Of a DNA stretch of 62,377 bases, positions 57,540 through 62,377 are shown one piece after another. How positions within the stretch are numbered: the stretch's first letter is position 1; each line of letters opens with the position of its first letter. The notes beneath the pieces are model-generated. The model was not told the DNA's origin. It was given only the letters and a program-made list of their open reading frames with translations, and made no database searches. The position numbers were made by a program, and so were the translations under genes. The stretch spans positions 334,980 to 397,356 of the forward strand of contig MNCI01020885.1 in assembly GCA_015680685.1 (NCBI GenBank). The letters are read 5' to 3'. This stretch comes from Gnetum montanum. Taxonomy: Eukaryota; Streptophyta; Gnetopsida; Gnetales; Gnetaceae.

Positions 57540-58800
57540 ATGTCTAATCATTTTCCTGATGAAGCCCTCTTTGCCGATGTAGTGAATAACCAACTACCCA
57601 CACAGAAAAACTGGTATAGTAGCATTATCACCTATCTCCTTACTCAAAAAACACCACAGGAGCTGGACCTTAGGAAGAAACAACAATTTCTTCATAGAGC
57701 CAAGTACTTCATGGAGATCAATGGAAAACTTTACAAAGTGTGTCCTAATGGCTTGGTTCAATGGTGTGTGCCCGATGTAGACCAACTAAGAGCTCTACAA
57801 GATGCTCATGAGGGTCCTTGTGGGGGTAACTATGCGGGGAGATGAATGGCTATTAAGATCTTGCTTGCAGGATATTACTGGCTAACATTATTTTGGGATG
57901 CCCATCAATTTGTCCAATTGTGTGAGCATTGTCAACGTGATGGGGGAATGACTGCTAAAATGAAGGGTCCGCAACAATGGATTCAATCGTTAGAACCCTT
58001 CAACATTTGGGGAATAGACTTTATGGGGCCCATTACACCAATGTCCAATGGAAAAGCTTACATTGTAGTTGCCATAGACTATTTAACAAAATGGGATGAA
58101 GCAATTGCTGTTAAAGACTGCACATCATCTACAGTTGCACGATTTGTGCAACAACAAATCATAAATAGGTTTGGTGTGCCACGTGCACTTATTTTGGATA
58201 ATGAAACACACTTCATAGGTGCTACTTTTCAAAAGTTAATGCAACGCTTAGGGGTTGAACACAAATCGACTACACCTTATCACCCCCAAGCTAATGGAGA
58301 AGCTGAGGTCACTAACAGGGAGATCACTAAAATATTGACTAGGACAATTAGCAAGTATAGGCGAGATTGGAGCACTAAATTGAATGATGCTCTTTGGGCA
58401 TACCACTTCACCTAGAAACTCCCTATAGGATACTCTCCCTATGAGTTAGTGTACGAAAATCTTCCAATGCTTTCAATTCAAACCAAGCTTTGTACACTAT
58501 CAATGGCTTGTGACCTCCACCTCGACCTTGATCTAGCATAGAAATAAAGGTTAGCAACTTTAAATGTGCTAGACGAAAATCAATTAGTTTCCCTATCATC
58601 AAATGAGTTGCACAAGGCATATAACAAGCAACGTCATGACTTGAAGATTCAAAATGCTAAGTATCAACCAGGAGATAAGGTTCTCTACTGGAATCCCACA
58701 CATGTTCCACAATGCACAAAAATTCAAACACTATGGAAAGGACCTTACATTATTCATACAACCTTTCCTTTAGGGGCCATGACCATATACAAATCTTAGA
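57540..58800 (+). pseudogene. Integrase of element H
   Basis: The zinc-binding region shows AHEGPCGGNYAGR (second His replaced by Asn) and CEHCQRDGG. A TGA stop at 57843-57845 separates the linker frame from 57846-58415. The core keeps all three catalytic residues: [17 protein letters not shown] and HPQANGEAEVTNREI. The C-terminal domain has PIGYSPYELVY and GDKVLYWNPTHVPQCTK (58670-58725). It is the only integrase in the window with an intact DDE triad, but stops preclude a full protein. Confidence 0.9.
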
Positions 58801-60865
58801 TCCCTGATAAGACATTGTTAGTTAATGTGCAATAGACCAAACCCTTCCATGAATTTAGAATGACCAGTGCACATAATACCTCTGAGAAGGGATGACCCTA
58901 CTCACTATTTTGGATCTCCTCCTTCCAACTCAGTCATGGGGGAAACAGCCACCTCTGCTAATCATTTGAGGCCCTCAGTTCCTTTTTAAGTTTTTGTTTT
59001 ACACATTTTTGTTTTACAATTTCTTTAATTTTTCTTGTTTCTATTTTGCACCATCATTTATACTTTCTGATTTCCTTGTGTAACTGTTTGTTTTGTTTTT
59101 TGTTTTTGTTTTTGTTTATTGTTTTTATTTTGTTAGATTCATCACCTAATAAGTGCTCATGATGGTGGTATGAACTATATTCTATTGATTGGTAATGTTT
59201 GGTTTTTACCTTTGAGTTATAATGTTGATACTAAGGTATGGTTCTTTTGATATAACAGGCAATGAGTCCACATCATCCATGCATCCATGAATTTCTATGG
59301 TCTCTCTTGGCTTGGAACTATACAGTCCCCTTCTTTAATAATAAAACTATTAACGAACTGGTGATTGGCCTTTTATCAAACTAAGGAAGGACTCAAGGAC
59401 TAAAAAGGGTGTGACTTCAAAGGGATTTGATGCATTTGTATTGGCTATTCTCTTGGGTGCTTGGATGTTTTCTTCTTGAGTTTTCTTACCATTCTGACAT
59501 TGCTCCATTATCGAGAAGCTGAGCCAATAAAAATAAGTCTTTGCATGATGTGGTTCTCATGCAAAAAAAAAAATAATGAGAATTCAAAGCACACCCCTTA
59601 GACAAAATAATCATTTGGGCTACAAGCACTGGTTATGGAACTAAATAGACATGTTTCCTCTAACTAAGGTCCTTTCTCGCTTCCTACTTCTCCCTTTCTC
59701 ATTTTCCTTGAAATGGTGGTGACTCTTTGGTGAAAGCATTCTTGTTACTCCAAGTGAATGAATTGGCCAAGTGTATTAATGTGAAGTCACTGGATGTGGA
59801 TTATTTGAGGTTGGATTTGGAATGAGATCTACTCAGTCACATTAACCATAAGTACACAGGGAGCTGTACACCACCTTGCTCTTGGGACTCCATTCCATTC
59901 TCTTCTCCCCATCATTATTTCTCCATTTTCCACTTCATTGTTGGTTGTATCAGTAGTCTATATTATGGTTGATGCATTATTTTTTCTTTGGTAAATTCTT
60001 GTGGTTAAGTCTTTAACTCTTGCTTCCAAATGACATTTCTAGAGCCTACAGAATCTTTGAATGTGGGTTTGTCAGGGCATAAAGGGCATGAGCCTGCTTT
60101 GGGGAGGACCCACTGGCATTCCTATTTGGTGCATCAGTTAACTTCTTTCCCTTAAACATTTCCGCAATCAACATTTTTTTTGTTTCATTCCCATCTCTAA
60201 CATCCATTTTATTGGTGTTGTCATTGTTTCTTTTTCTCCATATTTCTTATTCCTTACATTTTTCTATTCTATCACTACTAGAGGATCACTCTTAGTCATG
60301 GGGGACTTGGTCCAATTTCTTCAATTTTTCCTAACCCCTACACCTTGGGTAGTCACTAGTGTTATATCTCTAGAATCTGTATTGGCCATATCACAACTCA
60401 GCCAATGGACCTTACACTGAGGCAAGGTATCAACTGTATTGTGATGTACTTATCCTTTCTCATATGTGACTATGTTGTATGTGCAGATGGCAATCATACA
60501 GCAATGGACTGGACTTGGAGAAAACACTCAGAATGGACTGGTGCTTGAATGGTTGTGCAAGGAACAAGATTGATAGCATGGCTATGGATGGAAAATGGAA
60601 GGTGCAATCATGGTGTTGGTAGCAACACGTCTTCTCCTTTTCTCCTTCTCTTTCTTCTCTCTTAGCTGCCAAATAAGGCTAGATGTCAATTGTGTATAGT
60701 GCTCACTTTTGTAGTCATGAACACTAATGTTGCCATGTATTGTAATGTTTATCCATTCACATGTCATCCCATTCACCATTACTTGTCATTCAAGTCAATA
60801 ATCCCATACCTACCCAATATTTTGTAAGGAACTTGAGGATGAGTTTTCATTCAATCATGGGGGTA
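58801..60865 (+). other. 3' region of element H (about 2 kb, no intact gene)
   Basis: It occupies the place where some Athila elements carry an env-like gene. Three purine tracts of one type occur: 58932-58945, 60293-60306 and 60852-60865; the last primes at the LTR. T-rich and TTTTTG repeats lie at 58980-59140. Acceptor-like signals occur at 59258 (after TACTAAG) and 60486 (before ATGG). The frame from 60487 (MAIIQQWTGLGENTQNGLVL) has 28 codons. The region aligns with A, D and G over most of its length. Confidence 0.75.
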
Positions 60866-61687
60866 TGATGAATAGCAATATCGCGTATGTGATATCGTGA
60901 ATGTGATATCACATCCACCACGCAATATCATGTACGTGATATCGCATCCTGCCTCATCTTTTATAAATAAGAGGTCATGCCCTTGGTTCACATACAATTA
61001 GATTTAGACCCTTAGCCAGATTCTTGCAGTCTTGTCATTTCAAAGTTAGAATTATTTTTGTGTGCCCGCAGTATGAGTCATAGAGTGAATGGGTCTTTGT
61101 TCGAGAAATTTGTACCTGAGCACAATTTTGTGTACAGAAATAAAGATGAACTTTATGATAAACCTTGCAGCATACAAATTAAGCTAATTAGTAGTTAATT
61201 ATTTTTTAATGCTTTCCTAGTTAATTAATATCTCTCTCAATCTTCAGCCCCCTTAGTTAAATACACTCAATACGACTACTTCGAGCATGCGTGTAGCACT
61301 TGGCAACCTAGTAATGATTAGCATTTGCTAATCCCAGTAGCGTTGCACTGGTTCAGGATGTGTACGACAAATGGTAATGGATACTGGTGTTAGGAACATT
61401 TAGAAACTAGTTAATAAATAGTTAATGTAAGTTGGCCACTTAGTTCTCTTTCCCTCTCCTTCATTAGCAGGAGGCATAAAAAATACAAAAGCTATAAAAA
61501 TCATATACCTCAAGCTTACTTAACCATACAACCGTGACAATGCAAGTAAGTTTGGGAAGACAACGATTGATTAACCCTAAGTGTTCCATTAAGGTGCATA
61601 AGCACTTGGTCCTTAGAGTTCAATCGGATTGTACATGAAACGCTCGTCTTCATATGGTTGAGTGTAGGGGTACCTTGCCACTCATCA
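60866..61687 (+). repeat. 3' LTR of element H (822 bp)
   Basis: It runs from TGATGAA to CTCATCA. U3 contains ATATCGCG, GATATCGTG and GTGATATCGC palindromes (60882-60950), then TATAAATAAG at 60962-60971. It is the partner of 51778-52601; most differences lie in the palindrome zone and at CG sites. Confidence 0.95.
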
Positions 61688-61692
61688 GCAAG

Positions 61693-62377
61693 GATATGCT
61701 ACAAGTGCAATATGATAATATTTTGTTGATTTTTCTTACTTCATGTTGTGTATCTACGAAGTTACTAGCTTTATACCTAGTGTGTGATAACTTGATAGGC
61801 TATGCTACAAGTACAATTAATCATAATGAAAATTTTTATTATGCTATCGTCATCATAGTGTAGTTGTGCAATGATGAATGTGTTTTGTATTCAAGATGCT
61901 AAAGTAGAAGATCATAGATACTTCCATTCTATGAACTCATGATTCATTGAGGAATTCCACATCATGATAAATGTATTCAAATATGAATTGAAAGTAGTTT
62001 TGATGCAGGTGGATAACCCAAAATTCCCATGTTACATGTACTAAATCAACAACACTATTACAAGTGCATACCTAAATTACACCATCATAGAAAAGGAGAT
62101 GATGATGGTGGTATATGCACTTGAGAAGTTCAAGTACTATGTGCTTGAATATCCTATTTTGTATACATAAACCAAAATAAAATTAGGTTTCTAATGAACA
62201 AACTAGTGGTGAACCCCTAAATCATTTGATGCTTGTTATCCTATGATAATTTAACATTATCATGACAGCTAATAGGTGGTTGAAGAAGATGATTATTGAT
62301 CATTTACTCCAACTTTAATGATATCATGAGGATAATGAAGAGTCTATTTCAAATTAATTTCTTGATAAAATACTATT
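61693..62377 (+). pseudogene. Degenerate Ty3/gypsy RNase H of an older element
   Basis: From about 61940 the text matches H RNase H: FHIMI, then KVVLMQVDNPKFPCYMY, NYTIIEKEMMMVVYALEKFK (62072-62130) and YYVLEYPI. The catalytic residues are partly lost and stops are frequent. 61693-61930 is not recognised; its join to 51777 across element H is also not recognisable as the copia gag. Confidence 0.75.

Larger units (their letters stand above)
51778..61687 (+). mobile_element. Element H: complete but decayed Athila-like Ty3/gypsy retrotransposon
   Basis: LTRs at 51778-52601 and 60866-61687 enclose primer site, gag, protease, RT, RNase H, integrase, a 2-kb 3' region and a purine tract. The flanks are GTAAG (51773-51777) and GCAAG (61688-61692), a target duplication with one change. 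Length is 9910 bp, as in D. All pol domains are present, but stops are frequent and the protease active site is changed. It is the best reference in this window for reading A, C, D, E and G. Confidence 0.95.

Noticed and set aside
1-62377. tRNA or rRNA genes
   Set aside because: No cloverleaf or rRNA-like segment was noticed; the tRNA-like matches are primer-binding sites.

Overview
The window is a stretch of seed-plant nuclear DNA made almost entirely of old, nested LTR retrotransposons, with one recognisable host gene. It is AT-rich, its pol reading frames are Athila-like Ty3/gypsy (gag, protease, RT, RNase H, integrase, then a long 3' region), the primer-binding sites match plant tRNA-Asp, and the host gene encodes a plant-specific VQ-motif protein. 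The density of decayed elements suggests a large genome. A conifer or other gymnosperm is possible, but the species cannot be fixed from sequence alone. Single N bases at 1112 and 1464 show that this is an assembled scaffold.

Layout. 1-3375 is the 3' part of element A (integrase remnant to 3' LTR). It sits in the 3' region of element B (3376-6101), which sits in the integrase of a still older element C (6102-9257, resuming at 19173-19476). Element D, complete on the minus strand (9258-19167, target duplication CAAAT), also lies in C. An LTR and 3' end of a diverged minus-strand element F (19477-20508) come next, then plus-strand element E (20509 to about 26270) with gag and protease but no RT or integrase. 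A decayed RTE-like LINE follows (about 26760-28760), then about 3.2 kb with little recognisable content. An old Ty1/copia element (32030 to about 42540) is split inside its RT by element G (32240-39551, target duplication CATGT). G again has gag and protease only, between two LTRs. 42560-50660 is the only region largely free of recognised elements. It holds the VQ gene (44250-44693, minus), tandem duplications in that gene's leader and promoter, and a minisatellite near 48.4-49.0 kb. A second copia 5' end (50661-51777) is cut by the complete element H (51778-61687), and the window ends in another degenerate gypsy RNase H.

No intact autonomous retrotransposon remains. D and H carry all domains but have many stop codons and damaged active sites. 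Many stops fit C-to-T or G-to-A change, as expected for long-methylated DNA.

The most interesting signals belong to this Athila-like group as a whole. (1) The LTRs share an inverted pair CTTTATT / AATAAAG at nearly constant spacing, placing the probable poly(A) signal in a hairpin. (2) Most LTRs carry a very short U3 filled with GATATC-type palindromes. (3) The 3' region after pol holds a conserved branch-point and 3' splice-acceptor-like site directly before an ATG. In element B this ATG opens a coherent 145-codon unknown reading frame. (4) Two or three purine tracts of the type AGTCATGGGGG occur per element. (5) Two separate elements have lost RT and integrase but kept gag and protease.
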